Below are positions 34,301-45,840 of a stretch of 64,000 nt of DNA, piece after piece. The notes under the pieces were generated by a model, which was given only the letters and a program-made list of their open reading frames with translations, searched no databases and was not told where the DNA came from. Source of the DNA: Eurosta solidaginis (taxonomy: Eukaryota; Arthropoda; Insecta; Diptera; Tephritidae). Location of the stretch: NCBI RefSeq assembly GCF_040869045.1, contig NC_090320.1:145226941-145290940 (forward strand). Direction: 5' to 3'. Position 1 is the first letter of the stretch, and the number at the start of each line of letters is the position of its first letter. Made by a program: the position numbers and the translations under genes.

Positions 34301-35395
34301 AAGGCGTCCACCTATAGAACTAAGGAGTACTCCCTTTTAAAATACTCCTTACCACCTTTCATTTGATACCCATATCGTACAAACACATTCTAGAGTCACC
34401 CCTGGCCCACCCTAATGGCGATATCTCGAAAAGGCGTCCACCTATAGACCTAATGCCCACTCCCTCTTAAAATGCTCAGTAACACCTTTCGTTTGATACC
34501 CATATCGTACAAACATTCTAGAGTCACCCCTGGCCCACCCTAATGGCGATATCTCGAAAGGGCGTCCACCTATAGACCAAATGCCCACTCCCTCTTAAAA
34601 TGCTCAGTAACACCTTTCGTTTGATGCACATATCGTACAAACACATTCTAGAGTCACCCCTGGCCCACCCTAATGACGATATCTCGAAAAGGCGTCCACC
34701 TATAGACCTCATGCCCACTCCCTCTTAAAATGCTCAGTAACACCTTTCGTTTGATACCCATACCGTACAAACATTCTAGAGTCACCCCTGGCCCACCCTA
34801 ATGGCGATATCTCGAAAAGGCGTCCATCTATAGACCTAATGCCCACTCCCTCTTAAAATGCTCAGTAACACCTTTCATTTGATTCCCATATCGTACAAAC
34901 ACATTCTAGAGACACCCCTGGTCCACCTTTATGGCGATATCTCGAAACGGCGTCCACCTATGGAACTAAGGATCACTCCCTTTCAAAATACTCATTAACA
35001 GCTTTCATTTGATACCCATATCGTACAAACACATTATAGAATCACCCCTGGTCCACCTTAATGGGGACATCTCGAAAAGGCGTCCACCGATAGACCTAAG
35101 GCCCACTCCCTCTTAAAATGCTCAGTAACACCTTTCATTTGATACCCATATCGTACAAACAAATTCTAGAGTCAGCCCTGGTCTACCTTTATGGCGATAT
35201 CCCTAAATGGCGTTCATCCATAGAACTATGGCCTATTCTCTCTTAAAATACTCTTTAATACCTTTCATTTGATACACATGTTCTACAACCACATTCCAGG
35301 GTTACCCCAGATTGATTTTCCTTATTTTGTCTCCATAGCTCTCAACTGAGTATGTTATGTTCGGTTACACCCGAACTTAGCCTTCCTTACTTGTT
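31374..35395 (+). mobile_element. HINE/DINE-1-like element, copy B, with minisatellite core
   Basis: Same structure as the element at 11722-15100: tactcagttgag at the left, a perfect GTCC array of about 15 units (31502-31564), conserved non-coding arms with cgatatcgaaaatt-type phrases, a minisatellite, the inverse ctcaactgagta at 35341-35352, and a 3' hairpin phrase gttcggttacacccgaac (35358-35375) followed by ttagccttccttacttgtt. Copy B lies outside the errantivirus. Confidence 0.7.
32720..35305 (+). repeat. About 128 bp minisatellite, roughly 20 units
   Basis: Same unit as 13070-14995. Here two unit types (gacctaatgcccactccctc and gaactaaggattactccctt) alternate several times between 33240 and 34400, giving a higher-order pattern not obvious in copy A. 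Confidence 0.95.
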
Positions 35396-35399
35396 CCTA

Positions 35400-37080
35400 A
35401 TCTTTTTATTCACTCCTCCCTCCGTCTTTTTCGCTTCATCTCCATCTTCGTCTCATTCTATCTCTTTCTCAATCCCCTTCTCTCTTTTCTCTTCTCTCAA
35501 TTTCTTCTCATTCTTCTGCATCCCTTATTGCCTGTCCCAGAGGGTGGTATTTTTTTTTGTTCCAGTCCCACTCCGAGTTTTAGTCTCAGTCCCAGTCCTA
35601 GTCCTCATCCCAGTCCGTCTCTGATATACTTCCCGGAAAAAAGCATCGTAAATACTAATATAGGCAAATTTATATACGAAATTTCAGGCAAATCGAATAG
35701 GACGTATGTAAATAGGTATGTGGGTATTATTAATTCTTGTCTTTATTTCGGCTTCACATGCATATTTATCAGGTTTGCCAGGTTGATGCGACTAAATCGA
35801 ATATCACAATGAACTTAGAGCTCTCAGCAACAGCTTTCATTTGATATCCATAATACACACACATTCTAGGGGTATCCGGGTTCATGTTTTGGCCTATATC
35901 TCGAGACCCTAGTCACTCAGCGGTGTAAAACTTACTCTGTATTAGAGCACACATCAACAGCTTCAATTTGATACCCATAATATTAAAACACATTCTAGGT
36001 GTATCCGGGTCCATGTTTTGGCCTATATCTCGAGACCGTAGTCACCCAGCGGTGTAAAACTTACTTTGTACTAAAGCATACATCAACAGCTTAAATTTGA
36101 TACCCATAATATAAAAACACATTCTAGGTGTATCCGGGTCCACGTTTATGCCTACATCTCGAGACCCTAGTCACCCAGCGGCATAAAACTTACTCTGTAC
36201 TAAAGCACACATCAACAGCTTCAATTTGATACCCATAATGTAAAAACACATCCTAGTCTTACCCTGATCCACGTTTTGGCCTATATCTCGAGACCCTAGT
36301 CACCAATAGGTATGAAAACTACCCTGTACTAAAGCACTCATCAACAGCTTCAATTTGATACCCACAGTGTAAAAACATTGTCTAGGCGTTCACGGGCCTA
36401 CGCTTGGCCTATATCTCCAGACCCTAGTCACCCAGGGGTATGAAAATTATCCTCTACTAAATCACCCAGCAACAGCTTTCATTTGTTATCCATATTGTAT
36501 AAACACATTCTAGGGGTACCCGGGTCCACGTTTTGGCCTATATCTCGAGAGCCTATTCATCCAGGGGTATGAAAATTATCCTGTACTATAGCACTCATCA
36601 ACAGTTTTCATTTGATATCCATATTGTATAACACATTCTAGGGGTACCCGGGTCCACGTTTTGGGCTATATCTCGAGACCCTAGCCTCCCAGTTGTATGA
36701 AAATTATCCTGTACTATAGCACTCATCAACAGTTCATTTGATATCCATATTGTATAAACACATTCTAGGGGTAACCGGGTCCACGTTCTGGGCTATATCT
36801 CTAGACCCTAGCCTCCCAGTTGTATGAAAATTATCCTGTACTATAGCACTCATCAACAGCTTTCATTTTATATCCATATTGTATAAACACATTCTAGGCA
36901 CTTATCAACAGCTTTCATTTGATATCCATATTGTATAAACACATTCTAGGGGTACCCGGGTCCACGTTTTGGGCTATATATCGAGACCCTATCCTCCCAG
37001 TTGTATGAAAATTATCCTGTACTAAATCACTCATCAACAGCTTTCATTTGTTATCCATATTGTATAAACACAGGGGGGAA
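35400..37080 (+). repeat. Polypyrimidine/CCCAGT block and about 120 bp satellite, roughly 10 units
   Basis: A CT tract (35407-35545) and CCCAGT block (35560-35625) match 431-660. From about 35815 a tandem array of units near 120 bp runs to 37075: ggcctatatctcgagaccct, agtcacccagcggt, ctgtactaaagcac, catcaacagctttcatttga, tatccatattgtataaacac, attctaggggtacccgggtc. It shares layout with the 128 bp minisatellite (tatctcga, tttcatttgatacccatat, acacattctag), so the two families are probably related. Confidence 0.85.
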
Positions 37081-37909
37081 AATGAAATCCCTTTTTTCAA
37101 AACTTCACAAATTCGACAAAAATCTCCCTCTGAGGCACGACGATTGATAAAGCTTTAGCCAAGGGCATTATTAGAGAATGTGGCCGTAATAAACAACCTG
37201 TGCGAAAATGATGGTGTGCATAGCGCGTCATGGATAAGTCTTAAGATGGATATATTGACAGCGGTTTAGAAGCTGAAAGCTTCTCGGCAATTTTAGCAAT
37301 CGCCGTGAGCCCGTCTTTCAAACTCGGCTAGTATCTTCCAAGCAGAGGTCCTGGGGATTTATCCTGTAACTATATTCGAAGAAAAATGCGTTTTTAAAGC
37401 TTTTAAATCAAAAAAATTTTTCCGAATCGGAAAAAAAGTTATTTCGAATAGAGTTACATAATAATACACCTGAACACTTACTCAAGCAGCGTTCATGACG
37501 CTTAACTCCCCCATCACATCGTCTTAGATCGTCAGCAGCTGCAAGAGGTCGCTCTAGGCTGCAGCTAACTATGCAACAGGCGCTGAGACGCATCATTTAA
37601 GAAAATAAATCTTTATGACCATTGCCACAATCGCTGGCCACTGGCTTGCATGAAGAAAGAACGGAGATCCCTTTTTACAGCATTGGCGTGATCTGCGTCG
37701 AGGAGAGCTGCAAAGAAACAGCCACGCACTGCCTTTAGCTTTGCCCAGCTTGGGCACACGCTAGGCTTCAAACTGTTGACAGTTACACACAGCCGGAACT
37801 TCCGGAAGTTGCTTAGTACTCCGTAGACGAGATCTGGAAGTTGTAACGTAGCGTTACAATAGTACATAGTGCATCCGTACTCTGCTGCCCCGACTTCGGC
37901 AAACCACTT
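37081..37909. other. Unassigned stretch between satellite and gypsy remnant
   Basis: A 104-codon minus-strand frame (37613-37927) and a 62-codon one (37408-37596) have no recognisable motif; GC content is higher than in the satellite. They could be TE-derived. Confidence 0.3.
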
Positions 37910-39490
37910 TTTTACAAACCGACGCAAGCGGGGAAGGACTCGGCGTCGTGCTCTACCAACGCCATTCCGACCAAGAGAACGTAATAGCTTATGTCAGCCG
38001 TAGCTTAACGGTGTTGGAAAAACAATACTCGTCCACCGAACAGGAATGCCTAGCCGTGCTGTGGGGAATACGCAAAATGAGATCATATCTGGAGGGATAC
38101 CGTTTCACTGTTATCACTGATCACCATTCATTAAAATGGCTACATTCATTGCGAAATCCCTCAGGACGACTAGCACGATGGGCCCTAGAGATGCAACAGT
38201 ACAAATTTGATATAGAATAACGTAAGGGAGCAAAAAATGTTGTAGCCGACGCGCTTTCCCGATGCCCGATACACTATACACAATAGACACCGACGCGAGC
38301 GACTTGTATGGAAAGAAATCCAAACAAGTAAATCAGCAACAGCAGGCCAATCCGGACTACCAGACGATAGAAAACCGCCTTTTTCGCCACATCGCACCGA
38401 ACATTCAAATTTCACGAGCGCCACAATGGAAACTATGTGTCCCAACCGATAGACGAGAGGACGTCCTACGAGAGGTCCACGATGTCGCTGGTCATCTTGG
38501 CACGAAGAAAACACTCAAAAGAGTGCAAGAAAATTAACACTGGTCTGGAATGTTCCGCGATGTACTTAAGCATGTACGTAAAGGCATAAAGTGCGCCGAA
38601 TACAAAGTAGAACAGAGACGCCCGGCAGGATTGATGGCGACGATGCAATGTTCACGGCCTTGGGAAGTCGTAGCCCCCGACTTCATCGGAACCCTACCGC
38701 GTTCCGAACTAGGCAACACGTGCCTCCTCGTCATGGTGGACAAGTTTTCCAAGTGGGTGGAGATGGTCCCAGTACGCCAAGCAACAGCTGCCAGTGTTAT
38801 CAAAGCGCTGAAGGAAAGGATAATATTCCGATTTCGTTGCCCGAAGATCTTCCTCACCGAAAATGGGAAGAAGTTCGTGGGAAAAGCGTTGAAATCATTC
38901 CTGAGCGACCACCGCTTCGAGCATAAATTCACCGCAGTATATGCACCCCACGGGAACCCGACTGAGCGAACCAACCGGACCATCAAAACTATGATAGCGC
39001 AGCTTTCCAAGGAAGACCACCGCACATGGGACCAAGAGATTCCCCAAATCGTGTTCGCCATGAATACAGCAAGCCAGGAGTCCACGCAATCTTCCGCGGC
39101 GGAAACAAACTTCGGGCGGAACCTAACAGCTCCTCAACAAGTACGAACGGAGGGAGCAGTACCAGTGGAGCCACCTACAGTACCGACATCCATCACCAAA
39201 CTATGGGAAGAAATAAAACCCACCTGGAAAAAGCTTCAAATCAACAGAAGAAATATTACGATTTGCGCAGAAGGCCATGGAAGCCAAATATAGGAGACAG
39301 AGTAATGACACGACATCACCCACTCTCCTCCGCACCAAGCAACTTTGCCCAGAAACTCGCACCAAATTTTTCTGGCCCATATCTGGTGGTGGAGTATATC
39401 TCAACAAATACCGTGAGACTGGCCCACGTTGAACAAAACAAACAATCGGTTCACGCGCACTTGCAAGACCTCAAGCCGTTTAACTTTTAA
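37910..39490 (+). pseudogene. Ty3/gypsy pol fragment: RNase H and integrase (Osvaldo/Ulysses-like)
   Basis: It opens in RNase H (TDASGEGLGVVLYQ, STEQECLAVLWGI, ITDHHSLKWL, then a stop inside KGAKNVVADALSR). Next are the integrase zinc region (REVHDVAGHLGTKKTLKRVQ) and catalytic core (PWEVVAPDFIGTLP, VDKFSKWVEMVPV, FLTENGKKFVG, YAPHGNPTERTNRTIKTM). The second catalytic position is Glu in TENG instead of Asp in SDNG. A frameshift near 39230 leads to the GPY/F-type tail (39026-39490 frame, IGDRVMTRHH, LAPNFSGPYLVVEYISTNTVRL). RT, protease and gag are missing. Confidence 0.88.
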
Positions 39491-39619
39491 AGCAGCACTC
39501 ATGTCTTCTTATTCCTTCTAGGAAACGATCACAACAGTTGACAGCATTAGCAAAAAACCTCGCCAACCATCCCCACCGGACTCACCGAAGCCGATCCGCC
39601 CATGGCGCCCACCCTTTGA

Positions 39620-39730
39620 AGCTACTGTGTTCTTATTAAGTGGGGGTTTGTGGGACCTCTACTTGACCCTGGATTGACTGAGTGCTACCTCAGCCTTCGA
39701 CAAAACCCACCCCATAAAGTTCAAACGACC
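39620..39730 (+). repeat. Polypurine tract and LTR start of the Osvaldo-like element
   Basis: aagtgggggtttgtgggacc occurs 140 bases after the pol stop and is shared with 29555-29640, so it is read as the polypurine tract and the first bases of a 3' LTR. The LTR end is not resolved. Confidence 0.5.
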
Positions 39731-40814
39731 GAGCCAAATGTTGTGAAAAGAACTCCGAAGAACAATTAACATTTTTTTTTTAAGTAAAACTTTCAGTACT
39801 GTTTTAAAGTTTTGTTCGTTAGTCAGAAAGGAGTTTGAAAGGAAATAACACTTTTCATTTTTTGGAGCGACTTGGGAGTTTGGAATGTGAAAAGCACAGG
39901 GTGGTCTAAGGCTACTTGGGTAACCTTTAATAATTAAACCATGGTCCAGGCATGAATCCTGTGTGTGGAGAAGAAGTAAAGAAAGTGGGGTAAAATAAAT
40001 ATGAGCCTTGTCCTGTCAAGTCGATTCCTCCCTTCCTCTTCAGTGCAACTTGCGTGAAGCCACGGACACTGTGCTGAATCCTATTTCCTAAGGTGCCCCT
40101 GAAACTTACATTGGTCTGTCCGTCTGTCAACTAGTCATATACCCTACTTCTAAGCTACAAAAGTAAGTTTTCATCCAAAAGATCTGTAACTGTAAAGCAG
40201 ATGTAGGAAGTCTGAGCTGCAGGTAGAAACATTTGAGCACCGGGCTCGCCAGGTCAAGGCTCCAGCTTCTAGGAGCGGCGGAGTTGCCAGATCACGAGTT
40301 AGCTTTTATGCTTGATCCTAGAAATATTTTAGTATTCGCAAAGAGAACGGAGTTGTTTCAAAACCGAAGTACTGGTACCTAGTTGGGGTTTTTAAAGTTT
40401 GGTCTTAAACCAAATTCTGGTAACACTATGGACACATTCAGTCTATGTGCGGTCTTTATTGACCGGCCAGTTAAACCCAACCTAGGCTTATTTCACTGTT
40501 ATTATAATTTAAAACATCCAATTCAATACGGAAGTTCAGGATTTTGTGCAAATGGCAAGCATCTGCATCAGTACACTAACAAAGTAGAAACAAAGTGCAC
40601 AAACGCAACATCAAAAACCGCAGTTTATTTGTTCAATATTTAATAGCGAATCATCAATTGTCAAAACGAAACAAAAAGTGCAATGAACAAGTTGCACACG
40701 AGGCGTAGCGTATATTTGCTGTAGCAGCGTTTCCAAAGTCGAATACACAATATTCTTAACTCCCTTAATAGAAAAAAATCTATAAATACTATAGAAATAT
40801 TTCTTAGCAATTAT
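39731..40814. other. Unassigned stretch, possibly LTR remainder
   Basis: The left part may be the remaining LTR. Short frames at 40383-40643 and 40611-40823 have no recognised domain. Confidence 0.3.
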
Positions 40815-41318
40815 AAAAAACATCTAACAATTGTTTTTGTTTTTATCGGCCTATTGATAAATGATTCAAGGTTCGATTCGAGCTCAAGGCCAGAACAATA
40901 ATTTTTTTCTAATGATAATTATTGTTATTTTTTAATTTTTCTAAATTTGAAAAATTGTATTTTGTTTTTGGAATAGTAAGTAGAAAATTTTTCAGACAAC
41001 CTGCCATAGCTGCGCAGATAGATCTATTTCGAAGGGTGCTAAGCCTTCATCATCAGTACGCTTTAGGCATGCTGTATAGCTAAATGGTTAGCGCAGCATG
41101 CCTAAAGCGTACTGATGATGAAGGCTTAGCACCCTTCGAAATAGATCTATCTGCGCAGCTATGGCAGGTTGTCTGAAAAATTTTCTACTTACTATTCCAA
41201 AAACAAAATACAATTTTTCAAATTTAGAAAAATTAAAAAATAACAATAATTATCATTAGAAAAAAATTATTGTTCTGGCCTTGAGCTCGAATCGAACCTT
41301 GAATCAAAAAACATCTAA
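40815..41318. repeat. 444 bp near-perfect palindrome flanked by a 13 bp direct repeat
   Basis: The arms run from tgattcaaggttcgattcga (40862) to its inverse ending 41305, with a loop of about 20 bases at 41075-41093. The loop and right arm begin tatagctaaatggttagcgc, which resembles a tRNA box A. The direct repeat aaaaaacatctaa occurs at 40815-40827 and 41306-41318, abutting the right arm and 35 bases from the left arm. It may be an inverted dimer of a tRNA-derived SINE inserted by target-primed reverse transcription. Confidence 0.75.
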
Positions 41319-41532
41319 AGCAAATAATAAAAAAGGAGTATGTAGATCCAAAAATTTTTCTGATGTACTCTATGTACTCGTTTTCTTAGAGTAAGTATCG
41401 AATCCTAGATAGAAATTCAAAAATTTTATGGTTCAAACAGGAGACCTATTTGTTGAGCAGGCTTAGCAATGCAAAACAACAACTACTTATGTAGGTGATT
41501 TTTATTTTGTCTTATTAATTGTTATTGCAAAG
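41319..41532. other. AT-rich spacer
   Basis: Nothing recognised. Confidence 0.3.
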
Positions 41533-42960
41533 TTAGGTTAGGTTAGGTTAGAGTGGTCACCGGTGCGATCACTAGTGCACTTAGGCCCATAAGGTCCAAT
41601 TGTGATACCACGTGGATCTCTCCCCTACTCAAACCAACAGGTCGATTCCTCAAATGTCAGGAATTTCATAGGTTCCAACTTAGTCAGATCACAAAGATCG
41701 TCAAAGAAGGGATATCCCAGAAATTCCTTCCTCTTGCGCTAAAGCGCAGGACAGTCGCACAAAAAATGCTTGACTGTTTTTGCAGCTCCTGCAGCGGAAC
41801 GGATGTGCCCCCTCTTGCAAGTTCGTCAGCCATCTCATTGACCGGTATTTCCGAGTGTCCAGGCACCCATACCAGACTGAGGGAAGTTTGTGCAGCGATC
41901 TCGTTAAGAGATTTGCGGCACTTCTCTCCACTGTCCTGGATTTACATGTGACCGATCCAAGTGCTTTTAGTGCAGCCTGGCTGTCAGAGTAAATACAAAT
42001 TTTATTATAACCGTGAACAGCATTCACCAGGCGATCAACGGCCTCATTAATAGCAGCAACCTCCGCCTGGAAGACGCTGCAATGATCGGGTAGGCTAACG
42101 GATAGATTCCACCCTAGTTGAGGTGCAAAGACCCCGCTACCCACCTTTTTATCCAGTTTGAAGCCGTCAGTATAAATCTACAGCCTATCGCTCAGGTCCA
42201 GCGGCTCCTTCGCCCAATAATCCCTATCCGGGATAACAACCTCGTACTTCATATCGAAAAAATGCAGTCGGAGCGCAATAGTCCGACGAAGGCGAATCCA
42301 GATTCTTAAGGATGGCTGCATGGCCAACCACATTTTCTCTCCAGACGGATAACACCCGCAGCCGTAGAGCAGAAAAGGCTGGACATTGCTTGGCCATTAA
42401 ACCTATTGGCAACACATTAAAAAGAGTACCGAGCGCCTCCGCAGGGGTGGTGCGTAGAGCGCCCGCCACGCAAACTAGTGCACATCTTTGTACCTTCTGG
42501 AATACTCGTAGGTTCGATTTTGTATCTAAGCTCGTCCACCAGACCAAAGCCCCGTATAGAAGGATTGGTCTAACCACAGCAGTGTAGAGCCACAGGGTAA
42601 TATCCGGCGATAGTCCCCATCTTCATGCAAGAGCTGCACAGTACCACCGTTGCTTTCCTCACACGCTCCTGAGCGTTTTCCCTCCAGGATAGTTTCCTAT
42701 TCAAAATTACTCCTAGGTATTTGGCAGAGTCCCTAAGCGTCAGGGACGTACCCGCTAGCACCGGCAGCTGCAACACAGGAATCTTATATTTCCTAGTGAA
42801 CAAAACCAGTTCAGTTTTGGCTGAATTGACCGATGGACCTTTACTCCTGGTCCAGTCCTCCACCAGTCTCAGCTTAGTTTGCATTAGATCGCATAGTGTC
42901 TGCGGCAACTTCCCGCTAACCATTTTTTTGCAAACTATTATCAAAATTTTATTTTATGAA
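41530..42960 (-). pseudogene. Non-LTR retrotransposon 3' half with RNase H (R1/LOA/I-type)
   Basis: On minus, RT palm-thumb pieces (GPSVNSAKTELVLFTRKYK, LRDSAKYLGVILNRKLSW; 42570-42944) are followed by the connection (MVRPILLYGALVWWTSLD, VQRCALVCVAGALRTTP; 42224-42577) and an RNase H domain (VFQAEVAAINEAVDRL, ICIYSDSQAALKAL; 41701-42144). Stops and frameshifts separate the pieces. The 3' end reaches a TTAGG-type repeat at 41533-41550. Elements with RNase H after RT belong to the I, R1 or LOA clades. Confidence 0.85.
41533..41550. repeat. Short TTAGG repeat at LINE 3' end
   Basis: ttaggttaggttaggtta lies at the 3' boundary of the minus-strand LINE. Confidence 0.8.
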
Positions 42961-42969
42961 ATGTTTGAA

Positions 42970-43115
42970 AAAAAAAAATTAAGAGCTCGACATCAGGATG
43001 GACAAGGCGCCCTTGTAAATCTCTTCAAAGCCTTTCCTCCCGTCAGTGTGCTTTGAACCCGCACTCCAGCGATGATCGGACTGTTTACAATCACCACGTC
43101 TTGCTGTTATACAAC
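42970..43115 (-). mobile_element. Second tRNA-derived SINE family, copy 1
   Basis: Shares with 44935-45090 the order ctcgacaycaggayg, ctcttcaaagcc, gaacccgcact, ggactgttt and caaccac-like blocks. On minus, gtgcgggttcaaa is box B-like. Divergent copy. Confidence 0.55.
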
Positions 43116-43224
43116 GTTTTCCTCATTGCCTTCTGCTTTATTTATACTTCCATATAAAACATAATTTTTCCATGTTTGCTTATATGAAATAAATAACACT
43201 AGTGGCGGTTCGTTTAGAACAGGT

Positions 43225-43808
43225 TTTTACGTCTTACTCTCCCTCCCCCTTTTCTTTAACCTTTTATTCACTCCCCCTCTGCCCTTCTCTTTCTATGCGT
43301 TCTTTCTCCTTTTCCATATTTTCCCTCGTTTCATTCCGCTCCATATATCCCTGTCTCCGTATCTTCGTCTAACTATTCATTAGATCTATTCATTCGTCTA
43401 ACTGTATTCTATTCTAACTCTATCCTCTCAGTCGCTTTCATCTTTCCTCTTTTCTCTTATCTTCGTTCTTTCTAGTTCTTCTTCATCATTTATTCCCAGT
43501 CCCGGTCCAAGTCCTAGTTTAAGTTTCAGTCGGTCCTTGGTCCATGTTCCGAAAAAAAGAATCTTAAATACTTATCTAGGCAAAGAGCTGCCTATATACC
43601 AAATTACTGGCAAATCGAGCCACGAGTAGAATTAGTTCAAACGTTGCCGATAATAGCAACACTGAATTTATGCGTTTGAGCTCGGACATTTCATTTCGGC
43701 TTCGCATATTTGTTTATCCGTTTTGTCAGGCTGATGCAACTAAACCGAATATCACGATAAAAATTACTTTACTTCAAAGCTCTCATGCACAGCTTTCATT
43801 TGATATCC
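43225..43808 (+). repeat. Polypyrimidine/CCCAGT module, third copy, leading into satellite
   Basis: A CT-rich tract and a degenerate cccagtcccggtccaagtcc block repeat the layout of 400-800 and 35400-37080. It ends in satellite phrase cagctttcatttgatatcc at 43790-43808, where a LINE interrupts it. Confidence 0.7.
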
Positions 43809-44510
43809 TGGGGTGGTGCCTACGCTAGTAAGATCCATCCGCTTTTAATCATGCAGAAGTGTCTAATCCGAAGAATATGTAAAGCTGGTCGTTTAACACA
43901 CTCTATGGATATATTCAAAAAATTAGATATTCTTCCTGTGCGGCACTTATACTATTTTAAAGTTTAAACATTTTTTTTTATAATGAGCGGGTATAGGCAA
44001 GCCCAATATACAACCTTTACAATCTGAGAAATAAGACGTTATCTCAAACAAAAGTTCCTAGCTTTCGCACCACACTTTTTCGTAACTTCTACACCATCGT
44101 ATCATGTAATCTATATAACAAACTATATGCTGAAATACGACTCATTAGAAGGCTACCAGCGTTTCTGAGGGAAGTGAAGCAGTGGCTACTTGGTTTCAAT
44201 CATGAGGGCATTGAAATTCTTTTGAGACCTATAATATAAATACCTGTGCCCATTAGCACCGATGTTTTTTTCTTTTTCCATTTGATGAAAGTACCTTGAC
44301 ATCTGCAACTTTGAATTTTTTGTTTTAATATACATAGTATACTTTTTCCTTATACATATTTATATATTTTCAATTGTAAGCAATTATAATTTGTTATCAT
44401 TATGCTATATTCTCTATCTTTATCTATTTTCTTATTTGTATTTTTATTTCATATTGTAATACTCTAGTAATTGTAAATATTTACGAGATTATACAATACA
44501 ATGCAATACA
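43809..44510 (+). mobile_element. 5'-truncated LINE inserted inside a satellite monomer
   Basis: From 43809 the plus strand reads WGGAYASKIHPLLIMQKCLI and LDILPVRHLYYFKV, the C-terminal thumb of a CR1/Jockey-like RT, then about 500 bp of 3' UTR ending in an acaat-type repeat (acaatacaatgcaatacaat). The satellite breaks after tttcatttgatatcc and resumes exactly with atattgtatgaacacattct at 44511, as in uninterrupted monomers. Clade is not assigned. Confidence 0.85.
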
Positions 44511-44875
44511 ATATTGTATGAACACATTCTAAGGGTATCCGGGTTCACGTTTTGGCTGATATCTCGGGACCCTAGTCACCCAGGGGTATGAAATATTACT
44601 CTGTACTAAAGCACATCAACGACTATCATTTGATATTCATATTGTGTAAACATATTCTTGGGGTACCCGGGTTCACACTTTGACCTATATCTCGAGAGCC
44701 TAGTCATCCAGGGATACAAAAATACCCCTTATTAAAGTACTCATCAGCGCTTTCAGTTGATATCCACATTGTACAAACACATCCTAGGGTTACTTGGATG
44801 CACATTTTGGTCTATATCTCAAGACTCTAGCCACCTAGCGAGATAAAAGTATGCCTAGGGACTTCCGTGGGGGAA
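44511..44875 (+). repeat. Satellite resumption, about 3 units
   Basis: Same 120 bp satellite as 35815-37075, more diverged (tatatctcgagagcctagtc, cagggatacaaaaatac). Confidence 0.8.
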
Positions 44876-44934
44876 ACTACATAAGCATGAGCATTTTTGC
44901 ATTATTCCGTTGTGTAGTTTAGCCGGGAAAATTT

Positions 44935-45090
44935 CGAAACAACTCGACACCAGGACGAACTAGGCGGCAGCTTCTTCAATTATACTTTGTAACTCTCTTC
45001 AAAGCCCTTTCTCCTTGAAGTGGGGTTTGAACCCGCACTTCTACGTTGGTTGGACTGTTTGCAAAAGCATCCGACCTTCACAACTTTTTC
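44935..45090 (-). mobile_element. Second tRNA-derived SINE family, copy 2
   Basis: On minus it starts gttgtgaaggtcggatgctt and has gcgggttcaaaccccact, a good box B. See 42970-43115 for the other copy, same orientation. Confidence 0.6.
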
Positions 45091-45329
45091 CCAATTGAAT
45101 TTGCTTTACCAAAACCCTGACTTAGTGCAAAATGTATGTGACTGGGAAGTACAATAAACCAGACAGGCTGTGACGAAGACTTCATACCTTTCTTGAATGT
45201 AGCTGAGCAATAATCTTATCCCTTTCGTAACACATGTATCCGAATTATTGGCTGTATAAGATATGTAATATGTAGAGAAATAATGTATTACTTAATTGGC
45301 GCTTTATGGTTACGTTAATCCAACAAGGC

Positions 45330-45840
45330 GCGCTAGTCGCTTTTTCTTTGAGTTAACTGGCGCCAATTAGTAACACTAAGGAAATTAAAATCCACTTGGT
45401 CCTTCCAGCGAAGGGGCGGTCGCATTCTTCCTCTGCTTCCATAGGCGTGTTTCGATAAAAATACTTTCTTCGCCGGAGCATTATCTTTCATTCGCATAAC
45501 AGGACCTAGAATCATCGCTGCGTTGGAATTCGTTGGACTATTATGATGTCTGCATTAAGCGCGTACAGCTCATCATTAAATCTTCTTAGGTACCCGTGTC
45601 GCCAACACCTAGAGGTGCGTAACTCTTGCGAAGAACTTTTCTCTCGAACACTCCCAGAGCCGCTACATCTGATGGTGCCATGGTTCATGCTTCTGCATCA
45701 TATAGCAGAAAGAGAGATAAGTGACTTGAAGTGCATGAATTTCGTTTGCGAGAGAAGACTTTACTTTTCAATTGCCTACCTAGTCCAAAGTAACATTTAT
45801 TGGAAACGGTGGTTCTTTGGTGGATTTCAGAGCTGATGTT
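45330..45840 (-). pseudogene. RTE-like LINE 3' fragment
   Basis: The minus frame 45333-45515 holds LGPVMRMKDNAPAKKVFLSK, SRGRMRPPLRWKDQVD and VTNWRQLTQ, a conserved C-terminal phrase of insect RTE/Bov-B-like proteins (LGHVMRM, GRPxLRWxD). Related sequence extends to about 45830 in other frames (FNDELYALNADIIIV). Confidence 0.7.

Noticed and set aside
34524..34718. 64-codon minus frame with internal repeat
   Set aside because: It spans minisatellite units; repetition explains the open frame.
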